Source of the DNA: Tenacibaculum pacificus
Lineage (GTDB): Bacteria > Bacteroidota > Bacteroidia > Flavobacteriales > Flavobacteriaceae
Assembly (NCBI RefSeq): GCF_027941775.1
Contig: NZ_CP115917.1
Span: forward strand, 471,001-535,000
Reading direction: 5' to 3'
DNA length: 64,000 nucleotides
The translations under genes were made by a program, and so were the position numbers. Each line of letters opens with the position of its first letter. The first letter of the stretch is position 1. Shown piece after piece: positions 14,220 to 23,400 of this stretch. A model generated the notes under the pieces. The model did not search any database and had not been told where the DNA came from. It saw only the letters and a list, made by a program, of their open reading frames with translations.

Positions 14220-15746
14220 TTAATTTCTTAATTCACTAGGTAATAATTCTGTTGGCCAATCTTGAAAACTAAATGGTCTTATCCATCTTTTAATAGCTCC
14301 TAAACCTACTGCTGTAAATCTAGAATCTGAAGATGCTGGGTAAGGTCCACCATGTGTCATAGACTCACAAACTTCTACACCTGTTGGTACTCCGTTAAAA
14401 ATAATTCTTCCTACTTTAGCTTGTAAAGCATCTGCTACAGCTGGTAATTCAGCAAAATCTTCTTGTTCAGCTAATACAGTACCTGTTAATTGACCGTCTA
14501 AACTATCAATAACTTGTACTAATTCAGCTTGGTCTTTTGCTTTTACAACTAAAGAAAAAGGACCAAAAACTTCTGTATGCATTTTAGGATTTGCTAAAAA
14601 GTCAGCTCCTGATACAGCACATATTGTTGATGCTGCAAAGTTAGGTTCAACACTTCCTGCTACTTGAGCAACAACTTCAACACCTGGTTGAGAAGTAACT
14701 ATTTCACCGTTTGATACAAAACCGTCTTTAATATTTGGGTGTAACATACATTGTGGTGCAATTGCTACTGTTTTTTCTGCTAAATCTTTAACAAAAGCAT
14801 CAGTTTTATCACCAGCAAGAGTTAATAATAATCCTGGTTTAGTACAGAATTGACCTGTTCCCATAGTAATTGAACCTGCATAAGTAGAAGCTGTTGCTTC
14901 AGACTTATTTTCAATTACATTTGGCATTACTACTACTGGATTGATACTTCCCATTTCAGCAAATACTGGAATTGGTTCAGTTCTTTCACCAGCTAAGTTA
15001 TAAAGTGCTCTACCACCAGCAATACTTCCTGTAAAACCTACAGCTTTTACCTTCGGATGTTTTACTAATGCGCTACCAACAACTCTTCCACTTCCTGTAA
15101 TGTTTGAAAACACACCATTTGGCATTCCTGTTTTTTCTGCTGCTTTAATAATTGCTGAAGCAACTAATTCACCAGTTCCAGAGTGCATTGCGTGTGACTT
15201 TACAATTACTGGACATCCTGATGCTAATGCACTAGCAGTATCTCCACCTGCAGTTGAAAATGCTAATGGAAAGTTACTTGCTGCAAATACAACAACAGGT
15301 CCTAAAGGAATTGAAGTTTTTCTGATATCTGATTTTGGTAATGGTTGTCTTGTTGGAATTGCTTCATCAATAGTAACACTTCTCCATTCGTCTTTTAAAA
15401 TTAAGTCAGCAAAAGCTCTTAATTGACCAATAGTTCTACCTCTTTCTCCTTGAGCTCTTCCTTCTGGTAAACCTGATTCAGACATATACATATCTGTAAG
15501 TTCAGTATCTAAAGCTAAAATTTCATCTGCTATTGCATTTAAGAATTCTGCTCTTTTTTCTCCTGAAACTTTACGATACTCTTTAAATGCGCTATCAGCT
15601 AATGCTACAGCTTCGTTAACCTCTTCTAAAGTTGCTTGAAAAAAAGGTGTTGGATTTTGTATATTTAACTTAGGATTTACTGTTTGATGAGTGGTAGTTC
15701 CTGTAGCTTTTAATTGATTTCCGATATAATTCTTCCCTGTAATCAT
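14220..15746 (-). CDS. 2-oxoglutarate-semialdehyde dehydrogenase (aldehyde dehydrogenase family)
   Basis: A 508-residue aldehyde dehydrogenase with catalytic Cys301 in GTGQFCTKPG and Glu264 in FAEMGSINP; VGFTGSIAGGRAL marks the cofactor-binding turn. AEMGSINPV and the C-terminal VGLGAIKRWIRPFSFQDWP resemble alpha-ketoglutaric-semialdehyde dehydrogenases. It would oxidise 2-oxoglutarate semialdehyde to 2-oxoglutarate with NAD(P)+, the last step of hydroxyproline degradation. The gene is intact although the deaminase that should make its substrate is a ruin next door. An additional role on 2-aminoadipate semialdehyde, the product expected from phosphohydroxylysine lyase, is possible but untested. 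Confidence 0.9.
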   Translation of the reverse strand: MITGKNYIGNQLKATGTTTHQTVNPKLNIQNPTPFFQATLEEVNEAVALADSAFKEYRKVSGEKRAEFLNAIADEILALDTELTDMYMSESGLPEGRAQGERGRTIGQLRAFADLILKDEWRSVTIDEAIPTRQPLPKSDIRKTSIPLGPVVVFAASNFPLAFSTAGGDTASALASGCPVIVKSHAMHSGTGELVASAIIKAAEKTGMPNGVFSNITGSGRVVGSALVKHPKVKAVGFTGSIAGGRALYNLAGERTEPIPVFAEMGSINPVVVMPNVIENKSEATASTYAGSITMGTGQFCTKPGLLLTLAGDKTDAFVKDLAEKTVAIAPQCMLHPNIKDGFVSNGEIVTSQPGVEVVAQVAGSVEPNFAASTICAVSGADFLANPKMHTEVFGPFSLVVKAKDQAELVQVIDSLDGQLTGTVLAEQEDFAELPAVADALQAKVGRIIFNGVPTGVEVCESMTHGGPYPASSDSRFTAVGLGAIKRWIRPFSFQDWPTELLPSELRN

Positions 15747-15876
15747 TAGATATTGTTTTTTTTAATGTACGATGACATTTAGTGATTTTTAAGTGTTTAA
15801 AGATATTGATTTTAATTTAAAAATCAATACCTTTTTTTGAGCACCTTCTTTATTAAAAGGCCTGTTGAAACCCGCA

Positions 15877-15909
15877 AAATCATTGCCTCAAAAAATGAAG
15901 CAATGATTT
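15877..15909. repeat. Long inverted repeat between the aldehyde dehydrogenase gene and the deaminase pseudogene
   Basis: AAATCATTGC (15877-15886) and GCAATGATTT (15900-15909) form a perfect 10-base stem with a 13-base loop. There is no clear T-run, so it may be an RNA-processing or attenuation hairpin, or a leftover of the decayed gene's 3' end. The rest of 15747-15993 shows nothing recognisable. Confidence 0.4.
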
Positions 15910-15993
15910 GTTTAATGGTATTAAATATGTATCATTTTAAAACTTTTATACTATTAAATAAGTAAAAAAAATAATGATTTTATCTAAAAATAG

Positions 15994-16491
15994 TTAATTC
16001 TTTGTATGCAGGTAATGTAGTTCTAGTTCTTTTAACCATTTTTTTTTAATAGCTAAAAGAGATTCTCTTCTTTACCAATTAAAGGTACACGAGGCTCTCG
16101 TACATTTTCAGTACCGATACCAGAGTAGAAACCCTTACTAATTCAATGTTTTGTATTAATTTAGAATTTATGTATAACTTTTAATAAAGGTAAGAACCAA
16201 TGTTAGATTTATCTAGCTTGATCATCTTTTCCTGATTTTATAAGTTAAAGATAGTAAAAGTCTCTGTTAGAAATACAGATAACTAAATCTGCAACTCCAC
16301 CTATCAGTACTAATATAAATACTTTCTAAAGCTAAAGTATCTAAAATGTACTATCTAAATTAATTCCAATAATAACTGGCATCTAATTGTGCATTAATAT
16401 TTAATTGAAAGTTAACTAAATCCAATGTATCTTCGTTAGTGAATTTAGTTGTAGTAACTTCAGGCATAATGTCTTCCCAATTTATATTTAT
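15994..16491 (-). pseudogene. Remnant of a DapA-family deaminase (1-pyrroline-4-hydroxy-2-carboxylate deaminase)
   Basis: No long frame is open, but the minus strand translates piecewise into a recognisable DHDPS-family protein. The start region reads INWEDIMPEVTTTKF, with the start ATG apparently changed to ATA (16489-16491). The middle has HWFLPLLK after a degraded SGKDDQAR. The end has GIGTENVREPRVPLIGKEE, then a one-base shift into SLLAIKK and WLKELELHYLHTKN before a stop at 15994. About 500 bases remain of the roughly 900 expected, so a large internal part is deleted, with several stops and frame changes besides. The position upstream of the aldehyde dehydrogenase is where the hydroxyproline deaminase gene normally sits. 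Confidence 0.82.
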
Positions 16492-16658
16492 GTTCTTTTT
16501 TTGGTGCAAGCTTATATTAGATTTGCAAATTTATATCAGATTTGTAAATTTTTTTGATTAATTTCTAACTATTGGTAGTAGTATATTACCTTTTTTTTGC
16601 TTTTTAGCATGTTAATAGGTGAATATTTTATAAATTTATAAAAAATATTTTTAAATAC

Positions 16659-17498
16659 ATGAAAGTTTTACCATTTAAAATTCCAAAAACTAAAAATTTA
16701 GGATTAATATATCAAGAAGATAATGGCGCATTTTTCTATGATAAATTTCATCAGCATGAAGAAATTCAACTATGTTATATTGTTAAAGGAGAAGGTACTT
16801 TAATTGTAGGAGATACGGTTAACGAATATAAATCTAATGATATTTTAGTTATTGCAGGTAATCAACCTCACGTTTTTAAAAGTGATACTTCTAGGATAAA
16901 AAACTCTTCAATGATTTCGCTTTTCTTTACTCAAAAATCATTTGGAGAAACGTTTTTTGAATTAGATGATTTTAAAGATATCGCAACTTTTTTTAATATT
17001 GCTAAAAATAGTTTTAGAGTCAAATCGAACAATAAAAAATTAAGAAGATATTTTTTAAAATTACAAAAAAGTAGGGATTTATTAAAGTTTATTGTTTTTA
17101 TAAGGATAGTCGATGTTATTTTAAAATCAGAAACAGAATCTCTTTCGTCATTTGTTTATGAAAAAAAATATACAGATAATGAAGGAAAACGAATGAGAGA
17201 TATTATGGATTATACATTGAGTAACTATAATAAAAAAATAGAATTAGAAGATATTGCTGCTGTTGCAAATATGACTTCTAATGCTTTTTGTAGATATTTT
17301 AAGCAGAGAACAAATAAAACATTTTTTACTTTTTTAAATGAGTTAAGAATTGAAACTGCTTGTAAATTATTACAAAATAAAGATTATTCTATTATTGAAG
17401 TGTCAGAGAAATCTGGATTCAAGAATATTTCAAATTTCAACAGAAAATTTAAAGAATTAAAAAATAAAACGCCATCAAATTATCGATTAAATTATTAA
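16659..17498 (+). CDS. AraC-family transcriptional regulator with N-terminal cupin domain
   Basis: Residues about 1-100 form a cupin sensor (FHQHEEIQLCYIVKGEGTL, followed by a HVF turn). The last 100 residues are a double helix-turn-helix of AraC type, seen in IELEDIAAVANMTSNAFCRY and in SIIEVSEKSGFKNISNFNRK. Length (279 aa) is typical. It is divergent from the hydroxyproline operon with only the decayed deaminase between, so it most likely responds to hydroxyproline or an intermediate and activates that operon. The ligand is inferred. Confidence 0.9.
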   Translation: MKVLPFKIPKTKNLGLIYQEDNGAFFYDKFHQHEEIQLCYIVKGEGTLIVGDTVNEYKSNDILVIAGNQPHVFKSDTSRIKNSSMISLFFTQKSFGETFFELDDFKDIATFFNIAKNSFRVKSNNKKLRRYFLKLQKSRDLLKFIVFIRIVDVILKSETESLSSFVYEKKYTDNEGKRMRDIMDYTLSNYNKKIELEDIAAVANMTSNAFCRYFKQRTNKTFFTFLNELRIETACKLLQNKDYSIIEVSEKSGFKNISNFNRKFKELKNKTPSNYRLNY

Positions 17499-17566
17499 AT
17501 TACCATAAAAAACCAACTATAAATGTGTTTTATTTAAAAATAAAACTATTTACGGTAATTATTGGT

Positions 17567-17574
17567 TATATTTG
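17567..17574 (+). promoter_or_regulatory. Candidate -7 promoter element for porP
   Basis: TATATTTG matches the Bacteroidota TAnnTTTG element and lies 24 bases before the porP start; no clear -33 TTTG is present. The 17500-17560 spacer also holds a loose AATTACC/GGTAATT inverted repeat. Confidence 0.4.
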
Positions 17575-17598
17575 GTGACTATTTCTTAAACTTAAAAC

Positions 17599-18564
17599 AT
17601 GAACAAATTTATATTATTCTTTTTCTTTATTTTAATTACAAAAATTTCAGCTCAAGAAACATTACCTATTTACGCAGATTATTTATCTGACAATACTTAT
17701 TTATTACATCCAGCAGCAGCGGGTATTGGAAGCTGTGGGAAATTACGTGTAACAGCTCGTCAGCAATGGGTAGGGGTAAAAGATGCTCCTTCTTTACAAA
17801 CAGCAAGTTTTCATGCAAAATTTAACGAAAATTCAAAAGGAGCGTATGGTTTAATTCTTTTTAATGATAAAAACGGATATCATTCTCAAAAAGGATTGCA
17901 AGGTACGTATGCATATCATTTAGATATGGGGAATGAAAATTTATTCAAGCAATTATCATTTGGATTATCAATGTCTATGGTGCAAAATGAAGTAAATCAA
18001 GAGGACTTTAAAGGTGATCCTATGGTTGAGCAAATAAGAATAAGTGATTTTTATTTTAATGCTGATTTTGGTATGGCATATCATTATAAAGGTTTTTCAT
18101 CATATTTAACTATTAAAAACATAATGTTATCAGCAAAGAATGATTTAAATCCTGATTTTGAATCTCTAAATTTGAGAAACTATATTTTAGGAGCTGGTTA
18201 CTTTTTTGGCGATAAAAATAAATTACAATTTGAACCTTCTGTAATGTTTCAATATAAAGATATAACTGGTGAGAAAATTGCTGATTTAAACTTTAAGGCT
18301 TACAAGCAATTTGATACCACACAATTATGGGCGGCTTTATCTTATAGAAGAAGTTTTGATAGTAGTGCCTTTGGTGATGCAAATTATGTAACTCCAATTG
18401 TAGGTTTAAATTATCAAAATTTAATGTTTGCTTATACATATACACAACAAACAGGAGATATTGTATATTCTAATGGAGGTTTTCATCAAATTTCTTTTGG
18501 TATGAATGTTTTGTGTAGAAAGCGTAGAGCTTCAGCGTGTCCTAATATTAATGGAAGTTTCTAG
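17599..18564 (+). CDS. PorP/SprF-family type IX secretion membrane protein
   Basis: A signal peptide (ILFFFFILITKISAQ) precedes the family hallmark ADYLSDNTYLLHPAAAGIGS, followed by alternating beta strands of an outer-membrane barrel and ending at GSF (321 aa). PorP/SprF proteins bind the type IX secretion machinery at the outer membrane. In gliding flavobacteria SprF is specific for the adhesin SprB, and paralogues sit beside their own cargo genes. No SprB-like cargo adjoins this one. It converges with murI, the two stops overlapping by 4 bases. Confidence 0.88.
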   Translation: MNKFILFFFFILITKISAQETLPIYADYLSDNTYLLHPAAAGIGSCGKLRVTARQQWVGVKDAPSLQTASFHAKFNENSKGAYGLILFNDKNGYHSQKGLQGTYAYHLDMGNENLFKQLSFGLSMSMVQNEVNQEDFKGDPMVEQIRISDFYFNADFGMAYHYKGFSSYLTIKNIMLSAKNDLNPDFESLNLRNYILGAGYFFGDKNKLQFEPSVMFQYKDITGEKIADLNFKAYKQFDTTQLWAALSYRRSFDSSAFGDANYVTPIVGLNYQNLMFAYTYTQQTGDIVYSNGGFHQISFGMNVLCRKRRASACPNINGSF

Positions 18565-19355
18565 AAATCTAAATAATTTATAATAGCTTTTTTGTAGTCT
18601 TTTAAAATAATATCTAGAACACTTTTATCTTTATTGATGTAAAAAGTGTTGTAGGTATTTTTTTTTGCAGTACTAATAAGATTGTTTTCTGCTAATATTT
18701 TTTTTGTTTGTTTAGCAACTGCTTCTCCGGAATCAATAATAGTAACGCTACTACCTACAATTTTTTTTATTTGTGGAATTAAATAGGGGTAATGTGTACA
18801 TCCTAAAACAATACAATCACATTTAGAAGAAAGCATTAAGCTTAAATGCTTATTTAGTAAGTTGGTCATTTCTATTGATTCTATTTTACCTTCTTCAATA
18901 AGTTGAACAAGCCCATTACCAACTTGTTCCATAATTATAATATCACTATTAATACTAGCTGATGTTTTTTCAAATAAAGCACTATTAAGTGTTCCTTTTG
19001 TAGCTAATATTCCTATGGTACCTGTTTTAGTTTGGATAGATGCCGTTTTAATTGCTGGTTCAATTCCTATTATAGGAATTGAATAATTACTTCTTAAATA
19101 GTCAATAGCATTTGTAGTAGCTGTATTACAAGCAACAACTATTAGTTTACAGCCTTTATTAATTAAAAACTCTGTGTTTTTAATAGATAAATCAAGAATT
19201 TCTTCTTTTGATTTTTGCCCATATGGCGCATTTTTACTGTCGGATAAGTAAATAGTACTTTCGTTTGGTAATAAGACATTAATTTCTTTCCAGATTGATG
19301 TTCCACCAATTCCAGAATCAAAAATACCGATAGGTTGTTGTGCTTTAGTAATCAT
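18561..19355 (-). CDS. murI: Glutamate racemase
   Basis: Cofactor-independent enzyme making D-glutamate for peptidoglycan. The paired catalytic cysteines are in VACNTATTN and VLGCTHYPYL. The N terminus IGIFDSGIGGTSIWKE and the 264-aa length are standard. It is the last gene of the leftward envelope cluster, separated from the ompH genes by a terminator-like hairpin at 19371, so it may have its own promoter. Confidence 0.96.
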   Translation of the reverse strand: MITKAQQPIGIFDSGIGGTSIWKEINVLLPNESTIYLSDSKNAPYGQKSKEEILDLSIKNTEFLINKGCKLIVVACNTATTNAIDYLRSNYSIPIIGIEPAIKTASIQTKTGTIGILATKGTLNSALFEKTSASINSDIIIMEQVGNGLVQLIEEGKIESIEMTNLLNKHLSLMLSSKCDCIVLGCTHYPYLIPQIKKIVGSSVTIIDSGEAVAKQTKKILAENNLISTAKKNTYNTFYINKDKSVLDIILKDYKKAIINYLDF

Positions 19356-19370
19356 ATATTACAAAAGTAA

Positions 19371-19397
19371 AAATCCTGCTGAATTCAGCAGGATTTT
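19371..19397 (-). terminator. Terminator-like hairpin between ompH and murI
   Basis: AAATCCTGCTGAATTCAGCAGGATTT is a perfect 13-base-arm palindrome with an A/T tail. It lies after the last ompH gene and just upstream of murI. Confidence 0.7.
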
Positions 19398-19419
19398 TAT
19401 AATATATTTTTAAGTTTTA

Positions 19420-19929
19420 TTAAAAACCTAATTTAGCTTTCACAGCTCCATAAATATCTTCTCCTTTTTCGTAAACGATTAATCCTTTACCAGGGGCAGC
19501 ATCATATACGTAAATAATTCCTTTAGCAGCAGCAACATCTTTAATAGCTTGCTCAGCTTTCTTTAAAATAGGAAGTGTTTTTTCTTGATATTTTCTTTGC
19601 ATTTCCTGTCCTGCAGATTGTTCAGCCTTTGTAAGACGTTGTCTATCTTGTTGAACCTCTATAGCTCTTTTTTGATTAACTTCTTGCGTTTGACTTTTAC
19701 CTTCAGCTTCGTATTTTTTAATTTTAGCTTCTAGTTTTTTGTACATCGCTTCAATATCATCACGATATGTTTTATTTAATTTTTCTAGCTCAGCTTTCAT
19801 AGACTTGGTAGCTGGCATTTCAGATAATAACTTATCAGTGTTTATATGTGCCGTTTTTTGTGCATTTGCGATACCACCTAATCCAATTGTAAAAATTGCA
19901 ACTAATAATAGGGTTTTAAAATGTTTCAT
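19420..19929 (-). CDS. OmpH/Skp-family periplasmic chaperone
   Basis: A signal peptide (LLVAIFTIGLGGIANA) is followed by AHINTDKLLSEMP and a long charged coiled coil (about residues 40-125), then a small C-terminal strand region ending VKAKLGF. The 169-aa length fits Skp, which holds unfolded outer-membrane proteins on their way to BamA. It directly follows a second ompH and bamA, the usual Bacteroidota order. Confidence 0.92.
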   Translation of the reverse strand: MKHFKTLLLVAIFTIGLGGIANAQKTAHINTDKLLSEMPATKSMKAELEKLNKTYRDDIEAMYKKLEAKIKKYEAEGKSQTQEVNQKRAIEVQQDRQRLTKAEQSAGQEMQRKYQEKTLPILKKAEQAIKDVAAAKGIIYVYDAAPGKGLIVYEKGEDIYGAVKAKLGF

Positions 19930-19977
19930 CTTTGTTTTTTAATTTAATTTAGGTTCTCTATTCTTGATTTACTTATT

Positions 19978-20766
19978 CTATTTTTCCAATGCTTTTTTCT
20001 TAGCATCTTCTTTTAATTTTCTTGCAGCATCTTTCTTTTGTTTTAATTCTTCTCTTGCATCTGCAATCTTTTTTAACTTAGCTGCTCTTTTTTCTTCAAT
20101 ACGTTTAGCTCTTTCAACTCTATCAGATTGTTTTTTCTTTTTAAGAGTTTCTTTTTTAGCTATTCTTTCTTTCTGAGCATCACTTAAACCTTCATTTTTA
20201 AGTAATTCTTTTTTAGCTGCAATCTTATCTCTTTTTTCTTGTTTTTTCTGATCAATATTAATCATTTTCACAACAAGTTCGCTAATATCGTGTTTTTTGT
20301 TTGAATACAGCATTACTAAATCACCTGATTTGTCAAAAACAAAATCATATTTTTTTCTTGAAGCAATTGTTTGAACAGCACTATAAACCTGATCTTGAAT
20401 AGGCTTTATTAATTGTCTTCTTAAATTATACATATCTCCTTGAGGACCAAAGTATAATGATTCTAATCTTCGTAAAGCTTCTTGTTTTATGGTAATATCT
20501 TCCTCACGTTCTAAAACTAAATCTTTTGTTAAAATAACTTTTTCATTAGTTAAATCAGTTTTTAAAACTTCTATAGCTCTAGCTTCTTTGTCTAATTTTG
20601 TTTTCCATTTTTCAACTTTAGCGTCTAAGGAGTTTTGTGCCTCTAAATATTCAGGAATATTTATAAGTATATACTCCATATCAATATACGCTATACGTTG
20701 ACTTTTTTGTGCAACAATACTGCTTGTAATAAGTAAAAGAACGATTGATAAAATTATTTTCTTCAT
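19978..20766 (-). CDS. Long OmpH/Skp-family chaperone with charged C-terminal extension
   Basis: Signal peptide (SIVLLLITSSIVAQ), then the OmpH fold starting RIAYIDMEYILINIPEYLEA. After about residue 175 there is an extension of some 85 residues made almost only of Lys, Glu, Ala, Arg and Asp, predicted to be one long helix. This tail makes it about 90 residues longer than its neighbour. It lies between bamA and the shorter ompH, so it likely works in the same outer-membrane-protein delivery path. Confidence 0.9.
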   Translation of the reverse strand: MKKIILSIVLLLITSSIVAQKSQRIAYIDMEYILINIPEYLEAQNSLDAKVEKWKTKLDKEARAIEVLKTDLTNEKVILTKDLVLEREEDITIKQEALRRLESLYFGPQGDMYNLRRQLIKPIQDQVYSAVQTIASRKKYDFVFDKSGDLVMLYSNKKHDISELVVKMINIDQKKQEKRDKIAAKKELLKNEGLSDAQKERIAKKETLKKKKQSDRVERAKRIEEKRAAKLKKIADAREELKQKKDAARKLKEDAKKKALEK

Positions 20767-20832
20767 CTTGCTATAATGTATTTAGAAAAAACCGTGCCAA
20801 AAAATGAAACTTATTTCAAAAGTAAACTTTTT

Positions 20833-23400
20833 TTAAAACTGCCTTCCGATAATAAAATGTGTTTGCCACCCAGATTTTTGAATTTGACCTGGTAAAGGAT
20901 CAAACCCATGTGCGAAATCAATACCTAACAATCCAAATGCAGGCATAAAGATACGAACACCAACACCAGCTGAACGTTTTAATTTAAACGGATTAAATTC
21001 ACTAAAATTCTCATAAGAGTTACCAGCTTCTAAAAAACCTAAAGTATAAATTGATGCAGAAGGTTTATCTGTAATAGAATAACGTAATTCCATTTGAAAT
21101 TTATTGTAAATAGATCCTCCTTCGTTTTGACCATCAGGTCCAACAGAAAGACTATTGTTTTCATACCCACGAACTCCAATAGTTTCTCTACCGTCTAATT
21201 GTCCTTGTGCAATTCCATCACCTCCAACAAAAAATCTTTCAACAGGTGTTAAACCTAATTCATCATTATAAGATCCTAAATATCCCATTTCAAAATTAGA
21301 CATTAATACTAATTTATTGTTTTGAGATAAAGATGTGTACCATTTTCCTTTTGCAGATAACTTATAGTATTCAAGCCATTTATATTTATCAGCTAAATAT
21401 TCTTGTCTTTGTTCATTTGTAGGGTTTTCAGCTTCTGTATAATCTTTTCCGTTAATTAAAGAATAAGGTAGTGTAGCTTTGGCTTTAATTGTAAATTCTG
21501 AACCATAAGTAGGGAATACTAAACTAGGTCCTGTAGAGTTACGACTAAAAGAAACTGTATATGCTAAATTATTTAAGTTTCCTTCACTTATAACATCATT
21601 AGATGAACCAACACGATATCCGTAATTGTGTAAATCGATTCTTTGAAAACTAATGTTTTGTGATAAAGAAAAATAATCATCAGGCCATTGTAAACGTTTT
21701 CCTAGACCGATTGTAGCACCTATAATACTTAAACTATTGTTTCTATTAACTTTATTTCTACTGTAGTCAAATTGATATTGATTTGATAAATAGACTGAAA
21801 AAGATAAAGATTGAGGTTTTTTACCACCTAACCATGGTTCTGAAAAAGAAAAACTATAAGTATTATATGTTTGACTAGCTTGTAAACGAAGTGAAAGTTT
21901 TTGACCATCACCCATTGGAAGTGGTTTATATGCTTCTTTTTTAAAGATATTTCTTAAAGAAAAGTTATTAAAAGATAAACCTAAAGTACCAATAAATGAT
22001 CCACCACCATAACCACCTTGTAATTCAATTTGACTACCACCTTTTTCAACTACAGAAAAATCAATGTCAGCTGTTTTATTCTGGTAATCTGGTTTTACAT
22101 CAGGAGTTACATTTGCATCAAAGAAACCTAATTGACCAATTTCACGAATAGATCTAATAATGTTTTCACGACTAAATAAATCACCTGGTTTTACACGTAA
22201 TTCTCTGTAAATAACATGGTCATTTGTTTTTTCATTACCAGTTACAGTTACTTTTTTAATAGTTGCTTTTTCATCTTCACGAATACGAACCTCTACAGTA
22301 ATAGAATCGTTTTTTACGCTAGTTTCTATCGCGTTTATTTGTGAGAACAAATATCCATTATTGTGATATAATGTTTGAATATCTTGTGAATTAGGAGTTC
22401 CATCACCTGAAATACGTTCTTTTAAAACTTTTCCGTTATATACATCACCTTTATCAATACGTAAAAAACGATTTAAAAAATCATCTGTATAATTTTTATT
22501 TCCGATAAATTTAATATCATCAAATCTGTATTGACGACCTTCTTCTACATCAATATTAAGATTAATTGTATTATCGGTATTCCAAGTAAGTTTATCAGAT
22601 AAAATACGGGCATCACGATATCCATTTTCACTATATTTTTCAAGAATTTTCTCTAAATCTTCTTTATAATCATCTAAAATATATTTTGATGATTTCCAGA
22701 AACGTCCTAAAAACTTACGTTTTGTGTTTTTCATAACACTGCGTAAGTATTTGTTTGATAATGCTTTATTTCCGTTAAAGTTGATTTCTTTAATTTTGAT
22801 ACGCTTACCTTTATCTACAAAAATATTCATACTAACAGTATTTATGTCAGTAGTATCTTTTTTTGTATCTAAAGATACTTTTGTTTTTAAGAAACCTTTA
22901 TCAGTATATTTCTTTTTAATATAATTTTTAGTGGTTACGATTAAGTTATCGGTAACCATACTTCCTTTTTTAAGTTCAGTCTCTTTTTTAATTTCTTTTG
23001 TTTTGGATTTACTTAAACCAGAAATATTGATATTTGTTAATTGAGGTAACTCAGTAACATCAAACAAAAGATATACTGTTTCTCCATCTTTTTTAGATAA
23101 ATAAACATCTACTTGGCTAAATTGTTTACTTTCATATAGTTTTTTAATTGCACTTGTAAGTTTATCTCCAGGTAATTTAATAGGTTGTCCATCTACCAAT
23201 CCTGTATAAACTTTAATAGTTTGTTCGCTAAATTTTTGTAAGCCACTAACAGTAATTCCTCCAAGTATATATTGTTGTCCTTTTTTATAAGAAACAACAT
23301 TTTTAGAGGTTACATTATCATTGTTTACTGTGTTTTGTGCTTTTACGCTCGCCGATAAAAAGGCGATTAAAAATACGGCTAAATAAGAATATTTATTCAT
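20833..23400 (-). CDS. bamA: BamA, outer-membrane protein assembly factor
   Basis: I use the ATG at 23400 (MNKYSYLAVFLIAFLSASVKAQ, a clear signal peptide); a frame continues upstream only from a TTG. Five POTRA repeats (about residues 40-430) precede a 16-strand Omp85 barrel (about 450-855) that contains the conserved VRGYENN element (VRGF/Y type). BamA inserts beta-barrel proteins into the outer membrane and is essential. The start overlaps the end of uppS by 8 bases, indicating coupled translation. The 855-aa length is normal. Confidence 0.96.
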   Translation of the reverse strand: MNKYSYLAVFLIAFLSASVKAQNTVNNDNVTSKNVVSYKKGQQYILGGITVSGLQKFSEQTIKVYTGLVDGQPIKLPGDKLTSAIKKLYESKQFSQVDVYLSKKDGETVYLLFDVTELPQLTNINISGLSKSKTKEIKKETELKKGSMVTDNLIVTTKNYIKKKYTDKGFLKTKVSLDTKKDTTDINTVSMNIFVDKGKRIKIKEINFNGNKALSNKYLRSVMKNTKRKFLGRFWKSSKYILDDYKEDLEKILEKYSENGYRDARILSDKLTWNTDNTINLNIDVEEGRQYRFDDIKFIGNKNYTDDFLNRFLRIDKGDVYNGKVLKERISGDGTPNSQDIQTLYHNNGYLFSQINAIETSVKNDSITVEVRIREDEKATIKKVTVTGNEKTNDHVIYRELRVKPGDLFSRENIIRSIREIGQLGFFDANVTPDVKPDYQNKTADIDFSVVEKGGSQIELQGGYGGGSFIGTLGLSFNNFSLRNIFKKEAYKPLPMGDGQKLSLRLQASQTYNTYSFSFSEPWLGGKKPQSLSFSVYLSNQYQFDYSRNKVNRNNSLSIIGATIGLGKRLQWPDDYFSLSQNISFQRIDLHNYGYRVGSSNDVISEGNLNNLAYTVSFSRNSTGPSLVFPTYGSEFTIKAKATLPYSLINGKDYTEAENPTNEQRQEYLADKYKWLEYYKLSAKGKWYTSLSQNNKLVLMSNFEMGYLGSYNDELGLTPVERFFVGGDGIAQGQLDGRETIGVRGYENNSLSVGPDGQNEGGSIYNKFQMELRYSITDKPSASIYTLGFLEAGNSYENFSEFNPFKLKRSAGVGVRIFMPAFGLLGIDFAHGFDPLPGQIQKSGWQTHFIIGRQF

